A DNA stretch of 64,000 bases. It comes from Nostoc calcicola FACHB-3891. GTDB lineage: Bacteria; Cyanobacteriota; Cyanobacteriia; Cyanobacteriales; Nostocaceae. The notes below the pieces were generated by a model, which was not told where the DNA came from, searched no databases, and was given only the letters and a program-made list of their open reading frames with translations. This document shows positions 44,131 to 53,206 of the stretch, piece after piece. Positions within the stretch are counted from its first letter, which is position 1. Each line of letters starts with the position of its first letter. The stretch is taken from NCBI RefSeq assembly GCF_014697355.1, contig NZ_JACJRQ010000008.1, positions 124,001 to 188,000 on the forward strand. Reading direction: 5' to 3'. The position numbers and the translations under genes are program-made.

Positions 44131-44922
44131 CGTTAGACTAACCCATTCGCCTTTGTCGTTATAGCTGCGAATCATCCGCTGGCGGAGGTTTGGCTGGATT
44201 AACCAACCCGCTTCTAAAAATAAGGGTTGACGTAATTGCACCTTTAGGGGTGAAGTTGCAGAACCGCCATCAGGTAGCAGTAATACTTGTATCTGCTTGT
44301 CGGGATTTTCGTCAAAGAGAATGATGGAACCTTTGATGGTAGCAGTTGAAGTAATTGTGCGATCGCCAAAAGAGGTACTTTGAATTAATCGCCCAGCGTT
44401 ATCTAATTGTAATTTGAGAGTTGTAGAGTAAGTGTCAGGCGATCGCAAATCTCGATATATTGTCACTGCTTCACCTTGCCATTCTCCTAATAAATCATCT
44501 AACTGCAAAGGTGGGCGTTCTGCTGCTGGGGTTCCAGCTAGATGTTCTCGAATTAGGACTAGTCCACTGAGATTAGCTGTCTTATCAAACAGTTGCACCA
44601 GACGTAAGCGGCGATTTTCATGAACAAAAGCAAGTTCTCCACCAAATTCGGAAAATGGCCCTATCTGAATTAAACCTTCAGAAAATGAACCATTTTCAAA
44701 AAACAGCAGACCCCCTCCCACAGAACTAAATTCTCTGATTACGTCATCTTTTCCCGAACGGCTCAAAGTTAGACGCACTCTCTGTTCATTGTCCAAATTT
44801 TCTAGAGAAAGACGGCTGGGAGTATCGCTCAAAAGTGCGCCTTGGGGAGAAAAATTGGTAAATGAACCTTCCCAAACACCAAGATTTTCTAAAAAACATT
44901 CCCATTGTGATTTCATAACCAT
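44107..44922 (-). CDS. DUF3598 lipocalin-like protein
   Basis: The 271-aa protein begins KSQWECFLENLGVWEGSFTN followed by FSPQGALLSDTPS, the signature of DUF3598. The strand-rich pattern continues with GELAFVHENRRLRLVQLFD and a second half LLGEWQGEAVTIYRDLRSPD, so two lipocalin-type barrels are likely. Function unknown; some homologues act on isoprenoids or pigments. It lies downstream of ftsX on the same strand. Confidence 0.85.
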   Translation of the reverse strand: MVMKSQWECFLENLGVWEGSFTNFSPQGALLSDTPSRLSLENLDNEQRVRLTLSRSGKDDVIREFSSVGGGLLFFENGSFSEGLIQIGPFSEFGGELAFVHENRRLRLVQLFDKTANLSGLVLIREHLAGTPAAERPPLQLDDLLGEWQGEAVTIYRDLRSPDTYSTTLKLQLDNAGRLIQSTSFGDRTITSTATIKGSIILFDENPDKQIQVLLLPDGGSATSPLKVQLRQPLFLEAGWLIQPNLRQRMIRSYNDKGEWVSLTLVTEERR

Positions 44923-44975
44923 TTCGTCCTTTCTCGTTTACCCATGCCCAATGCCCAATGCCCAATGCCCAATGA

Positions 44976-45878
44976 CTATCCTTTAGCAAAACGTCTGACA
45001 GCAAATAAGCTTCCCATTAATCCTACCGCGGCACCGAAGCTCAAGAGAATTAGGGGCAATAATAAAATTTGGGCTGGAGTGAGTTGTACTCCGTTGGTGA
45101 TAGCTTGGATAAACTCAGGTTGATTGGTTAGCAATTTACCGAGAAACTGTTGAATCAAAGAAATAAAACTCCAAGCGATCGCACCACCGACTAAACCAAA
45201 AGTAATTCCTTGTAAAATGAAGGGCAGGTAAATCCAAACAGATGTTGCTCCCACGAGTTGCATAATTTCAATTTCCTGCCGTCGCGCCATGACAATTAGG
45301 CGAATTGTGGTGGTAGTCACGGCGATCGCTGTTACTGTCAAAATAATTGTAATTGTTAAACTAACCCAGTTCAAACCCCGGTGCAATTGAGCAATGCGTT
45401 TGACTGCCTCATCTATATACTGCACCGTATCAACTCCCTGTAACTTAGCCAACTGAGTTGCTAAAGTTGGTACCACTTGAGAATTACGCGCTTTCACCTT
45501 TATCTCATCAACCAAAGGATTCTCGCCTAGTTGTTGCGTAACACCCTCAATATCGGAAATTCTCATTTCCTTGACTAACTTATTCCAAGCTTCCTCTTTA
45601 GTAATTGTTTGTATCGCCGTTACCTCTGGCATTTTTGCTATTAGTGGCTCAATGCTTTGGCCTTGCATGTCCGGTTCGAGATAAACTGATACTTCTAGCT
45701 GGCTACCGAACTGGTAGAGAAGTTTTTCGACTTGCCAAGAAGTTTGCAAACTCAAGCCGAATAAAAATAACAATACCGTCACAGTGCTAACAGCTGCCCA
45801 ATTCATCCAACCTCCCCGCAGTAAACCAAGGAAAGTTTCTTTGAGCAAATAGTCAAGTTTCGTGAGAGATTTCAACAC
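44976..45878 (-). CDS. ftsX: Cell division protein FtsX
   Basis: The 300-aa permease has the FtsX layout: an N-terminal helix (AVSTVTVLLFLFGLSLQ), a periplasmic domain (LEVSVYLEPDMQGQSIEPLI, VTAIQTITKEEAWNKL) and three more helices, with RRQEIEIMQLVGATSVWIYL after the second. With FtsE it activates peptidoglycan hydrolases at the septum. ftsE is not adjacent. A CCCAATG repeat array lies right after its stop. Confidence 0.92.
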   Translation of the reverse strand: MLKSLTKLDYLLKETFLGLLRGGWMNWAAVSTVTVLLFLFGLSLQTSWQVEKLLYQFGSQLEVSVYLEPDMQGQSIEPLIAKMPEVTAIQTITKEEAWNKLVKEMRISDIEGVTQQLGENPLVDEIKVKARNSQVVPTLATQLAKLQGVDTVQYIDEAVKRIAQLHRGLNWVSLTITIILTVTAIAVTTTTIRLIVMARRQEIEIMQLVGATSVWIYLPFILQGITFGLVGGAIAWSFISLIQQFLGKLLTNQPEFIQAITNGVQLTPAQILLLPLILLSFGAAVGLMGSLFAVRRFAKG

Positions 45879-45899
45879 AAATCACCCCAGTCAAAAAGT

Positions 45900-46040
45900 T
45901 AGAAGTCAGAATTCAGGAGTCAGAATTCAGGAGTCAGAATTCAGAATTTATAATTGATAACTCAGAATTGGTGAATTCAGCACTCCCTACTCCCTCATCT
46001 CCCTCATCCCCCCCTCCCCCCACTCCCCACTCCCCACCTT
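45900..46040. repeat. (CAGAATT)n and CTCCC-type dispersed repeats
   Basis: CAGAATTCAGGAGTCAGAATTCAGG then CTCCCTACTCCCTCATC and CCCCCACTCCCCACTCCCC. It fills the gap between the divergent ftsX and def genes, so promoter elements must lie within or beside repeats. Confidence 0.8.
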
Positions 46041-46088
46041 GATAGAATTAAGGTAGTAGGAATTTTCACCATTTAGCCATCAAGACTC

Positions 46089-46652
46089 ATGCCTTCTGAA
46101 ATTGCTGTCGAGAAAAAAAAGTTAAAAAATCCGCCTTTGGAACTTCATTATTTAGGCGATAGGGTGCTGCGTCAAGCTGCAAAGCGGATTTCTAAAGTTG
46201 ATGACGAACTCCGCAAACTGGTGCGCGAAATGCTGCAAACTATGTACAGTAAAGATGGCATCGGTTTGGCTGCACCCCAAGTGGGAATTCACAAACAATT
46301 AATTGTCATCGATCTGGAACCAGAAAACGCAGCTAATCCGCCTTTGGTGCTGATTAATCCCACAATTAAACAGGTTAGCCGCGACATCTCTGTTGCCCAA
46401 GAAGGCTGTTTAAGCATTCCCAATGTATACCTTGATGTAAAGCGCCCTGAAGTGGTGGAAATTGCCTATAAAGATGAGTCTGGTCGTCCCCAGATATTAA
46501 AGGCTAATGACCTGTTGGGACGCTGTATTCAGCACGAAATGGATCACCTCAATGGTGTAGTATTTGTAGACCGTGTGGAAAATTCCTTGACTTTGGCCCA
46601 GGAGCTATCTAAGAATGGCTTCTCGTATCAAGCGGTGAAACCATTAGCATAG
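46089..46652 (+). CDS. def: Peptide deformylase
   Basis: The 187-aa metalloenzyme removes formyl groups from nascent proteins. The three motifs are intact: GIGLAAPQVG, EGCLSIP (metal Cys) and HEMDHLNG (metal His pair). A TMYSKDGIGLAA context marks the cyanobacterial type. The next small gene starts 10 bp later. Confidence 0.96.
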   Translation: MPSEIAVEKKKLKNPPLELHYLGDRVLRQAAKRISKVDDELRKLVREMLQTMYSKDGIGLAAPQVGIHKQLIVIDLEPENAANPPLVLINPTIKQVSRDISVAQEGCLSIPNVYLDVKRPEVVEIAYKDESGRPQILKANDLLGRCIQHEMDHLNGVVFVDRVENSLTLAQELSKNGFSYQAVKPLA

Positions 46653-46662
46653 GGGACTGGTA

Positions 46663-46866
46663 GTGTATTTAACTCCAAAAAGCGGTTTGTTTCTCGGTGG
46701 TTGTTGTGTAAGTGCGATCGCAGCTGTAGGTTCGATTTTTGAACTCGGTTACGGACAACCAGATTTCGGTGTCACAACTACGGCAATTATCCTCGCATTG
46801 AGTATTCCACTCACAGGATTATTTTTCTTTGCCGCAGTGAGGGACGCAAGGGCTAACATGAAATAA
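46663..46866 (+). CDS. Small membrane protein downstream of def
   Basis: The 67-aa protein has two hydrophobic helices (GLFLGGCCVSAIAAVGSIFEL and TTAIILALSIPLTGLFFFAAV) and a charged end (RDARANMK). The start is a GTG (46663). It probably shares the def transcript, since the gap is 10 bp and a terminator follows. It looks like a conserved cyanobacterial hypothetical. Confidence 0.75.
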   Translation: MYLTPKSGLFLGGCCVSAIAAVGSIFELGYGQPDFGVTTTAIILALSIPLTGLFFFAAVRDARANMK

Positions 46867-46881
46867 GCATCAGGTACATAA

Positions 46882-46936
46882 AAAAGGTAAATGGATGAAC
46901 TGAGGATACAAAATTCATCCTTTACCTTTTATTTTT
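46882..46936 (+). terminator. Strong Rho-independent terminator
   Basis: AAAAGGTAAATGGATGAA pairs with TTCATCCTTTACCTTTT around a 12-base loop, followed by ATTTTT. It terminates the def transcript. Confidence 0.88.
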
Positions 46937-47201
46937 GTTCTGTATCTTCTACTTCTCCTGAGGTTTTGAGCGTCACTACACTGCGCTGGGGTTAACTTTG
47001 TAGCCTAGTTAAGGGATTATCCAAGAAATAAATTATCGAACCACAGAGGCGCAGAGAACACAGAGAGAGGAGGAATACAGAGGGTTTTTGCGTCAGTTTT
47101 GGGATATTTTTTTATTTGGAAGTCCCTAAGACAATTTTTTCTAGATCGAGGCGATCGTGTTGGTGACTCGGGCATTGGGCGATCGCTTCTAAAATAGAAG
47201 G

Positions 47202-48002
47202 ATGTTATCAACTTCCACTCAACTATTACGACTATCTCAAGGACAACTCAACTTACTCGAAGCTTGTCCGCGTAAATTCCAACACACCTACCTAGAACAA
47301 CTCAATTCACCTGCAAATCCCGAACACGAGGAACGCCAAACTCTTGGTAGTCGCTTTCACCTGCTGATGCAGCAGCGAGAAATGGGTTTACCAATTGATA
47401 GTTTCCTGCAAGCAGATGCTCAACTGCAAAGCTGGATGGCTGGTTTTGCTGATGCAGCCCCAGAAATTTTAATGTCTGCAACTGACAATGAAACTTTCCG
47501 TGAAAGCGAACATTACCGTACTCTGCAAGTTCAGGACTATTTGTTGACGGTTGTCTATGATTTATTGATTGCAGATAACCAACAAGCGCAAATTCTCGAC
47601 TGGAAAACTTATCCCAAACCACCTCATAAACGCAAGTTAGAAGCTAACTGGCAAACACGGCTTTATATGTATGTTTTGGCTGAAACTAGCGCCTATTCGC
47701 CAGAAAATATTTCCATGACTTACTGGTTTGTTCAATCTGAAGGCAAGCCGCAAAATATTAAATTTAATTACAATACTACTCAACACATAAAAATAGCAAA
47801 AAAACTTAATCAACTGTTAAATCAATTAACTAATTGCTTGGAAGATTACCAGAACAACAAGCAGTTTCCCCAAGTGGTGGAGGGTAGTAAAATCTGTGAT
47901 TATTGTAACTTTGCCCAGCGGTGCGATCGCACACCAGTTTCAGAAGAAACAGTCAAAGATTCATTGCCAAATTTCGACAGTATTCAAGAAGTTTCACTAT
48001 AA
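47202..48002 (+). CDS. PD-(D/E)XK nuclease family protein, RecB/Cas4-like
   Basis: The 266-aa protein has a RecB-like nuclease core: LRLSQGQLNLLEACPRKFQH at the start, ILDWKTYPKPP (Asp, Lys), then QTRLYMYVLAE. Four cysteines (CPRKF; CDYCNFAQRC) fit the iron-sulfur staple of AddB/Cas4-type nucleases. No cas or addA gene is nearby. It starts at ATG 47202 after an AGAAGG ribosome-binding site. The role is probably DNA repair or processing; inference. Confidence 0.85.
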   Translation: MLSTSTQLLRLSQGQLNLLEACPRKFQHTYLEQLNSPANPEHEERQTLGSRFHLLMQQREMGLPIDSFLQADAQLQSWMAGFADAAPEILMSATDNETFRESEHYRTLQVQDYLLTVVYDLLIADNQQAQILDWKTYPKPPHKRKLEANWQTRLYMYVLAETSAYSPENISMTYWFVQSEGKPQNIKFNYNTTQHIKIAKKLNQLLNQLTNCLEDYQNNKQFPQVVEGSKICDYCNFAQRCDRTPVSEETVKDSLPNFDSIQEVSL

Positions 48003-48155
48003 AGGTTAGGAGTTAAGAGTTAGCAGTCAAAATAATTAAATAATCAAGATAATTTATGATGAATAAAGATACCAATCATCTTATATTACTTCATTCTGAA
48101 TTCTGACTCCTGAATTCTGAATTCTTACTATTAACAGTTAACAATTTGAAAATTT

Positions 48156-48797
48156 ATGTCTAGCTTTGACGAAACTGAAGCAATTTATGTCCGGGAATTA
48201 GGAATTGATGATATTGCTCCCGTTTATCATTTGGGAGAAGAGTTATTTACCAGCGATTTATATCCTTATTTATACCGCACTTGGGATGAATGGGAAGTCA
48301 TTGGACTTTACAATACAGATCCAGAATATTGCCTCGTGGCTGAAAGAGACGGAGAACTAGCAGGCTTTGTTTTGGGAACGATCATTACCAAAGCATCTTG
48401 GACTTACGGTTACATTTTATGGCTGGGAGTTAGTCCCAAATTCCAGCGTCGGGGAGTAGCAGACAAATTAGTTGATAAAGTCGTCGCCCGCATGATTGAA
48501 GATGGGGCGCGGTTTATGTTGGTAGATACTGACCCCACCAATGTTTCAGCATTAAAGTTTTTTAATCGTAAAGGTTTTGGTAATATTCGCCAGCATATTT
48601 TCTTGTCAATGAATTTAAGCAAACACGAATATTATGGCAGATTAATTGATTACGAACACCAAAAAGCTGAAAGAGCTGGTTACAGGCGATCGCGTCCAGC
48701 AATTCGCGCCCGTAAACCCGATAGTGCTGCTAATGAAATACTACTTAATCCGCTAGTGAGTGAATCTCAAACCACCGAAGACCAATCACCAATTTAA
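48156..48797 (+). CDS. GNAT N-acetyltransferase (RimI-like)
   Basis: The 213-aa protein has a GNAT fold: IYVRELGIDDIAPVYHLGEE, YCLVAERDGELAGFVLGTII, the acetyl-CoA loop LGVSPKFQRRGVADKLVDKV and FMLVDTDPTNVSALKFFNRK. A C-terminal extension of about 45 residues (RRSRPAIRARKPDSAAN) follows. The substrate is unknown; N-terminal or ribosomal protein acetylation is typical of the closest families. recJ starts 5 bp after its stop codon, suggesting co-transcription. Confidence 0.88.
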   Translation: MSSFDETEAIYVRELGIDDIAPVYHLGEELFTSDLYPYLYRTWDEWEVIGLYNTDPEYCLVAERDGELAGFVLGTIITKASWTYGYILWLGVSPKFQRRGVADKLVDKVVARMIEDGARFMLVDTDPTNVSALKFFNRKGFGNIRQHIFLSMNLSKHEYYGRLIDYEHQKAERAGYRRSRPAIRARKPDSAANEILLNPLVSESQTTEDQSPI

Positions 48798-48801
48798 TCA
48801 A

Positions 48802-51222
48802 ATGCCGGAACAACAGTGGACTCTAGCAACAACAGAACAACCGCCTGAGTGGTTCATCCAAGCGGTGAAACAGCATACGCCCGCATCAAATGGACTGTAT
48901 GCAGCACAATTGTTGTGGCAACGGGGAATTAAAGAAAAATCACAATTATTAGCTTTTATTAACTATAAAACTTATCAAGCAGCAAGTCCCTTTGAGTTTG
49001 GACAAGAAATGCATCTAGCGATCGCCCGCTTACAAAAAGCCAGCGATGCCCATGATAAAATTGCTATTTGGGGAGATTTTGACGCTGATGGTATTACTTC
49101 CACTGCTGTACTTTGGGATGGATTAGGAGAGTTTTTTGTCCAAAATATCGAGTTAATTTATTACATTCCCAATCGTTTAAAAGAATCCCACGGACTGAAT
49201 CATCAAGGAATTGATAATTTAGCAAAACAAGGCTGTAAATTAATAGTCACTTGTGACACAGGCAGCACAAATATTGATGAAATTATTTATGCTAAACAAT
49301 TAGGTATAGATGTCATAGTTACCGACCATCACACTTTACCTGAACAACGCCCACCAGTTACAGCGATTATTAATCCTCGATATCTGCCAAAGGAACATCA
49401 GTTATTTCATCTTTCTGGGGTGGCGGTAGCTTATAAATTGGTGGAAGCACTTTATCAAACTTTGCCTCATATCCCGCAACACCCATTAGAGGATTTATTA
49501 GATTTAGTGGCGGTAGGATTAATTGCCGACTTAGTGCAACTGAGTGGAGATTGTCGCTATTTGGCACAGTTGGGAATTCAACGACTGCAAGCAGATTTTC
49601 AACAGCCACCGACAGCACGACGACGACCAGGGGTAGGGCGATTATTAGAATTGTGCCAGAAAAGTGGCGATCGCCCCACAGATATTTCCTTCGGTTTAGG
49701 ACCGCGAATTAACGCCGTCAGCCGCATTCAAGGTGATGCTAGTTTCTGCGTCGAATTATTAACCAGTCGCGATGCCAAACGTTGTAACGAATTAGCCGAA
49801 GTTACAGAACTCGCAAACACCCGCCGCAAATCCTTGCAAAAAGATGTACAAGCCCAAGTAACACAAAAACTTACTCAATTAGATTTATCAACCACCAGCG
49901 TCATTGTCCTCGAAGATGCCCAATGGCCAGCCGGTGTATTGGGCTTAGTCGCTGGACAAGTAGCACAAGAAACAGGACGCCCGACGATTTTGTTAAGTAC
50001 AGAGCAAGTAAAGAGAGATGAGGGAGATGGGGAAGCAGGGGGAGATGAGGGAGAAAATACTTCCTCATCCCCCTCATCCCCCTCATCCCCTCCCTTAGCC
50101 CGTGGTTCCGCCCGTTCGGTGAATTCCGTCGATTTGTATCAATTGGTGAAAGAACAAGCACATCTGTTGCACCGCTTTGGCGGACATCCTTTTGCAGCAG
50201 GTTTGAGTTTAGCGATTGAGAATATTCCTTTATTTACAGCAGCGATTAATCAGCAGTTACGGCAATCTTTGGGCGGTACAACTCTCACGCCAACGGTGCA
50301 AGCAGACTTAGTGGTAACAGTTGCAGATTTAGGGAAAGAGTTATTTTTAGAACTAAAATTATTAGAACCTTGTGGAATGGGTAACCCTGTTCCAAAATTG
50401 TTAATTCAAAACTGCTGGTTTGAAAATAGTTGGCATCGCAATCAGCAAGATTGGCAAGGAAAAAAGGTACAGTATATTAAAACTGAGTTTAATATTCGGG
50501 ATGATTCAACTAGAAGTCCCTTTCCTGGTATTTGGTGGGGACACTACAAAGAAGAATTGCCCATAGCAAGGTGTGATTGTGTTGCAGAACTTGACTACAA
50601 CACCTTCAAAAAACGCTATGAAATAAGATTAATTGCTGTGCGCCAAAGTGAAAACTCAGCATTCAATACTCAGCACTCACCATTTATCCTCGACTGGCGC
50701 AACCTCCCCACTCCCTACTCTGTAGAGACGCGATTAATCGCGTCTCTACAGAGTCCCCCACTTCTACTTGAACATTGTCCGACGAACTGGGATGATTTAC
50801 GTCTATGGTTGCGGCGATGTTTTGCGACTACGTTTGATAATCAACAACAATTAGCGATCGCTTGGTCTAAACCCAATCACCAACCACCGAAAGAAATTTG
50901 GCGAACCTTGGTTGGGATTGCCAAATATCTCAGTCGTACCAATCAATTAGTCACCCGCACACAACTTTTAGATAAACTTGGAATTAGCGATCGCACCTTA
51001 TTTTTAGGAATCAAAGCTTTAAAATATTGGGGATTCACTCTCACAAGACAAGACCGTGATTTGCAATTCACATGGAATCCCAGTAATGTCTTTGAAACCA
51101 ACGGCGATGCAGCTGTTGCACAATTTTTAGCTGCCATCAGCGAAGAACAATTTCAGCAAAACTACTTTGCCGAAGTGCCTTTATCAACTATTATTGCCAT
51201 GATTAATAGTCAGTTTGTCTAA
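48802..51222 (+). CDS. recJ: Single-stranded-DNA exonuclease RecJ
   Basis: The 806-aa protein is the 5'-3' ssDNA exonuclease. DHH-family motifs are present: WGDFDADGITSTAVL, VTCDTGS, VTDHHTLPEQ, and later HRFGGHPFAAGLSL from DHHA1 and EPCGMGNPVP. I start it at ATG 48802 (MPEQQW); the frame opens upstream at 48760. Two repeat-derived segments interrupt the usual sequence: residues about 405-432 (50016-50096) and about 630-651 (50690-50754). Both keep the reading frame. Function seems preserved because all catalytic motifs are intact. Confidence 0.94.
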   Translation: MPEQQWTLATTEQPPEWFIQAVKQHTPASNGLYAAQLLWQRGIKEKSQLLAFINYKTYQAASPFEFGQEMHLAIARLQKASDAHDKIAIWGDFDADGITSTAVLWDGLGEFFVQNIELIYYIPNRLKESHGLNHQGIDNLAKQGCKLIVTCDTGSTNIDEIIYAKQLGIDVIVTDHHTLPEQRPPVTAIINPRYLPKEHQLFHLSGVAVAYKLVEALYQTLPHIPQHPLEDLLDLVAVGLIADLVQLSGDCRYLAQLGIQRLQADFQQPPTARRRPGVGRLLELCQKSGDRPTDISFGLGPRINAVSRIQGDASFCVELLTSRDAKRCNELAEVTELANTRRKSLQKDVQAQVTQKLTQLDLSTTSVIVLEDAQWPAGVLGLVAGQVAQETGRPTILLSTEQVKRDEGDGEAGGDEGENTSSSPSSPSSPPLARGSARSVNSVDLYQLVKEQAHLLHRFGGHPFAAGLSLAIENIPLFTAAINQQLRQSLGGTTLTPTVQADLVVTVADLGKELFLELKLLEPCGMGNPVPKLLIQNCWFENSWHRNQQDWQGKKVQYIKTEFNIRDDSTRSPFPGIWWGHYKEELPIARCDCVAELDYNTFKKRYEIRLIAVRQSENSAFNTQHSPFILDWRNLPTPYSVETRLIASLQSPPLLLEHCPTNWDDLRLWLRRCFATTFDNQQQLAIAWSKPNHQPPKEIWRTLVGIAKYLSRTNQLVTRTQLLDKLGISDRTLFLGIKALKYWGFTLTRQDRDLQFTWNPSNVFETNGDAAVAQFLAAISEEQFQQNYFAEVPLSTIIAMINSQFV
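50016..50096. repeat. GATGAGGGAGATGGGG fold-back repeat inside recJ
   Basis: GATGAGGGAGATGGGG (left) faces CCTCATCCCCCTCATCCCC (right). The same family fills intergenic gaps at 23979 and 62764. Here it encodes Gly/Glu/Asp then Ser/Pro residues. Confidence 0.82.
50717..50754. repeat. 38-bp perfect palindrome inside recJ
   Basis: ACTCTGTAGAGACGCGATT followed directly by its exact reverse complement AATCGCGTCTCTACAGAGT. A related half-copy lies at about 30601-30627 between genes. It encodes a short in-frame stretch around SVETRLIASLQS. Confidence 0.92.
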
Positions 51223-52084
51223 CTATCTCTACAAGCTTCTGCACAATTGGGGATGTCTCGTTTTTTCGCCAAATCATCGCAATGCCAACTTTTGGGGTAG
51301 ATTCTTGTACACTTTTATAAACTACCCCAGTCCGTTGCAGATTTTGCAAAGATGCTGGCACGATCGCCACACCCATCTCGGCTGCTACTAAGCTGACAAT
51401 TGTTTGCATCTGGATAGCTTCCTGGGCAACATTCGGACTAAAGCCTACTTGGTGGCAAAGACTGATAATTAAGTCGTAGAGTCCTGGTGCTAATATTCTG
51501 GGAAATAAAATAAACGGTTCATTGGCAAGGGATGTCAAACACACATCAGATTCATTCGCTAGCAAATGTGTTTCAGGTAGTGCCACCATCAGCGACTCTT
51601 GAAAAATTATTTCCCAACTAAATCTATTTTCTTCAACAGGTGGACGCACAAATCCTACATCCATTCGACCTTCTCGCAACCACTCTAATTGTTGATCTGT
51701 AGTTAGTTCGTGTAACTCTAAGCTCACACCAGGAACCAAACTACGAAAGGTTCGCAGAATATTTGGCAAAATATTATACGCGGTAGAACTGACAAAGCCA
51801 ACCACTAACTGTCCAATTTCGCCCCGACTGGTTTGCTGCCCAAATTGGATTGCCTGTTGTAATTGCCTCATAATTTGCTGCACTTCACCCAGAAACACTT
51901 GTCCCGCTTCTGTTAACTGCACATTTCGTTTCGTGCGGTGAAACAGTTCAAAACCTAATTCCCCCTCTAGTTGCCGAATTTGTTGACTCAAGGGAGGTTG
52001 GGCAATATGCAAGCGTTCTGCCGCCCGCCCAAAGTGCAGTTCCTCTGCCAACATGACAAAGTAGCGCAAGTGTCGTAGTTCCAT
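51203..52084 (-). CDS. LysR-family transcriptional regulator
   Basis: The 293-aa protein has the LysR winged helix (ELRHLRYFVMLAEELHFGRA, AERLHIAQPPLSQQIRQLEG) and a substrate-binding domain (FVSSTAYNILPNILRTFRSL, VGFVRPPVEENRF). It resembles the BenM/CatR-type group in length. The inducer and target are unknown; LysR regulators often control the neighbouring divergent gene, which here is the methyltransferase at 52383. It ends tail-to-tail with recJ, overlapping its last 20 bp. Confidence 0.9.
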   Translation of the reverse strand: MELRHLRYFVMLAEELHFGRAAERLHIAQPPLSQQIRQLEGELGFELFHRTKRNVQLTEAGQVFLGEVQQIMRQLQQAIQFGQQTSRGEIGQLVVGFVSSTAYNILPNILRTFRSLVPGVSLELHELTTDQQLEWLREGRMDVGFVRPPVEENRFSWEIIFQESLMVALPETHLLANESDVCLTSLANEPFILFPRILAPGLYDLIISLCHQVGFSPNVAQEAIQMQTIVSLVAAEMGVAIVPASLQNLQRTGVVYKSVQESTPKVGIAMIWRKNETSPIVQKLVEIVRQTDY

Positions 52085-52185
52085 CTGTTACCTGAATTCA
52101 TATCTTTTAAATATTAGTTAACATCAAAATATATATTGGACATCATTAAAAATCTTTTCTACTGTAGTGATTAGGCAGTCAAACA

Positions 52186-52320
52186 ATTTTGGATTTTGGA
52201 TTTTGGATTTTGGATTTTAGATTTTAGATTGACCCCATGCCTGTCCCTTGCGCGTTCCTGCTATTTAGGCAGGGGCTTGAAGAAAGAATTTTCAATTTTG
52301 AATTGAAAATCTAAAATTCG
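52186..52320. repeat. (GGATTTT)n repeat and partner
   Basis: TTTTGGATTTTGGATTTTGG at 52198 on, with TTTTGAATTGAAAATCTAAAATTC at about 52295. It lies in the divergent promoter region of the LysR and methyltransferase genes. Confidence 0.75.
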
Positions 52321-52382
52321 GTCATGAACTTCAAGCAGATGTTTGAGAATTGCTGAATCAACACATTGTAATTTCAGAGTTT

Positions 52383-53159
52383 ATGAATAATATTTCGACA
52401 CTCAATAATAGTTGGGATGCTTCCCTTTACGAAAATAAACACGCCTTTGTCTGGCAATATGGCGAAGACTTATTCCAATTACTTAAGCCCCAGCCAGGAG
52501 AATCGATTTTGGATCTCGGCTGTGGTACTGGACAACTCACTGAAAAAATTGCCCAAGCTGGTGCCCAAGTCTGGGGAATTGATAGCGCACCTGCAATGAT
52601 TGAAAAGGCAAGAGAAAACTATCCCCATATCCGCTTTGATGTTGCGGATGCGACAAATTTTCAAGTTGAACAGCCCTTTGATGCTGTGTTTTCTAACGCT
52701 GTATTGCATTGGGTGAAACAAGCAGATAGCGCGATCGCCTCCATACATCAAGCCCTAAAACCCGGAGGGCGTTTTGTAGCAGAATTTGGCGGGAAAGGGA
52801 ATGTTTTGGCGATCGCCACAGCTTTATCCAACGCCTTAGAAGCAATTAATATCCCCGCACAAGCCCTAAATCCTTGGTATTTCCCTAGCATTGGTGAATA
52901 CGCCACCCTATTAGAACAGCAAGGCTTTGATGTCATCTACAGCACCCTGTTTGCTCGTCCAACTCCTTTAGCAGAAGGAGAAGCAGGTATGGCAAACTGG
53001 ATTGAGATGTTCGCCAGCAGTTTTTTAACAGGACTTTCTGATGAGCAACAAATACAAGTAATTCGCGTCGTGGAGGAATATCTAAAGCCAACACTGTATC
53101 AACAAGGAACTTGGACAGCAGACTATCGAAGAATTCGCATCGTTGCCATTAAAATTTAG
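52383..53159 (+). CDS. Class I SAM-dependent methyltransferase (trans-aconitate methyltransferase-like)
   Basis: The 258-aa protein has motif I ILDLGCGTGQLTEKIAQAGA, then VWGIDSAPAMIEKARENYPH, FDVADATNFQVEQPFDAVFS and NAVLHWVKQADSAIASIHQA. The layout resembles trans-aconitate 2-methyltransferase/UbiE-like enzymes. The substrate is unproven. I start at ATG 52383 (MNNISTLNNSWDA); an in-frame TTG at 52350 gives 11 extra residues that do not look conserved. It is divergent from the LysR gene, 298 bp apart. Confidence 0.85.
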   Translation: MNNISTLNNSWDASLYENKHAFVWQYGEDLFQLLKPQPGESILDLGCGTGQLTEKIAQAGAQVWGIDSAPAMIEKARENYPHIRFDVADATNFQVEQPFDAVFSNAVLHWVKQADSAIASIHQALKPGGRFVAEFGGKGNVLAIATALSNALEAINIPAQALNPWYFPSIGEYATLLEQQGFDVIYSTLFARPTPLAEGEAGMANWIEMFASSFLTGLSDEQQIQVIRVVEEYLKPTLYQQGTWTADYRRIRIVAIKI

Positions 53160-53206
53160 CTTGTGCGAATTTTGACTGATATCTTAATTACAAATTAGTA
53201 TCAGCT

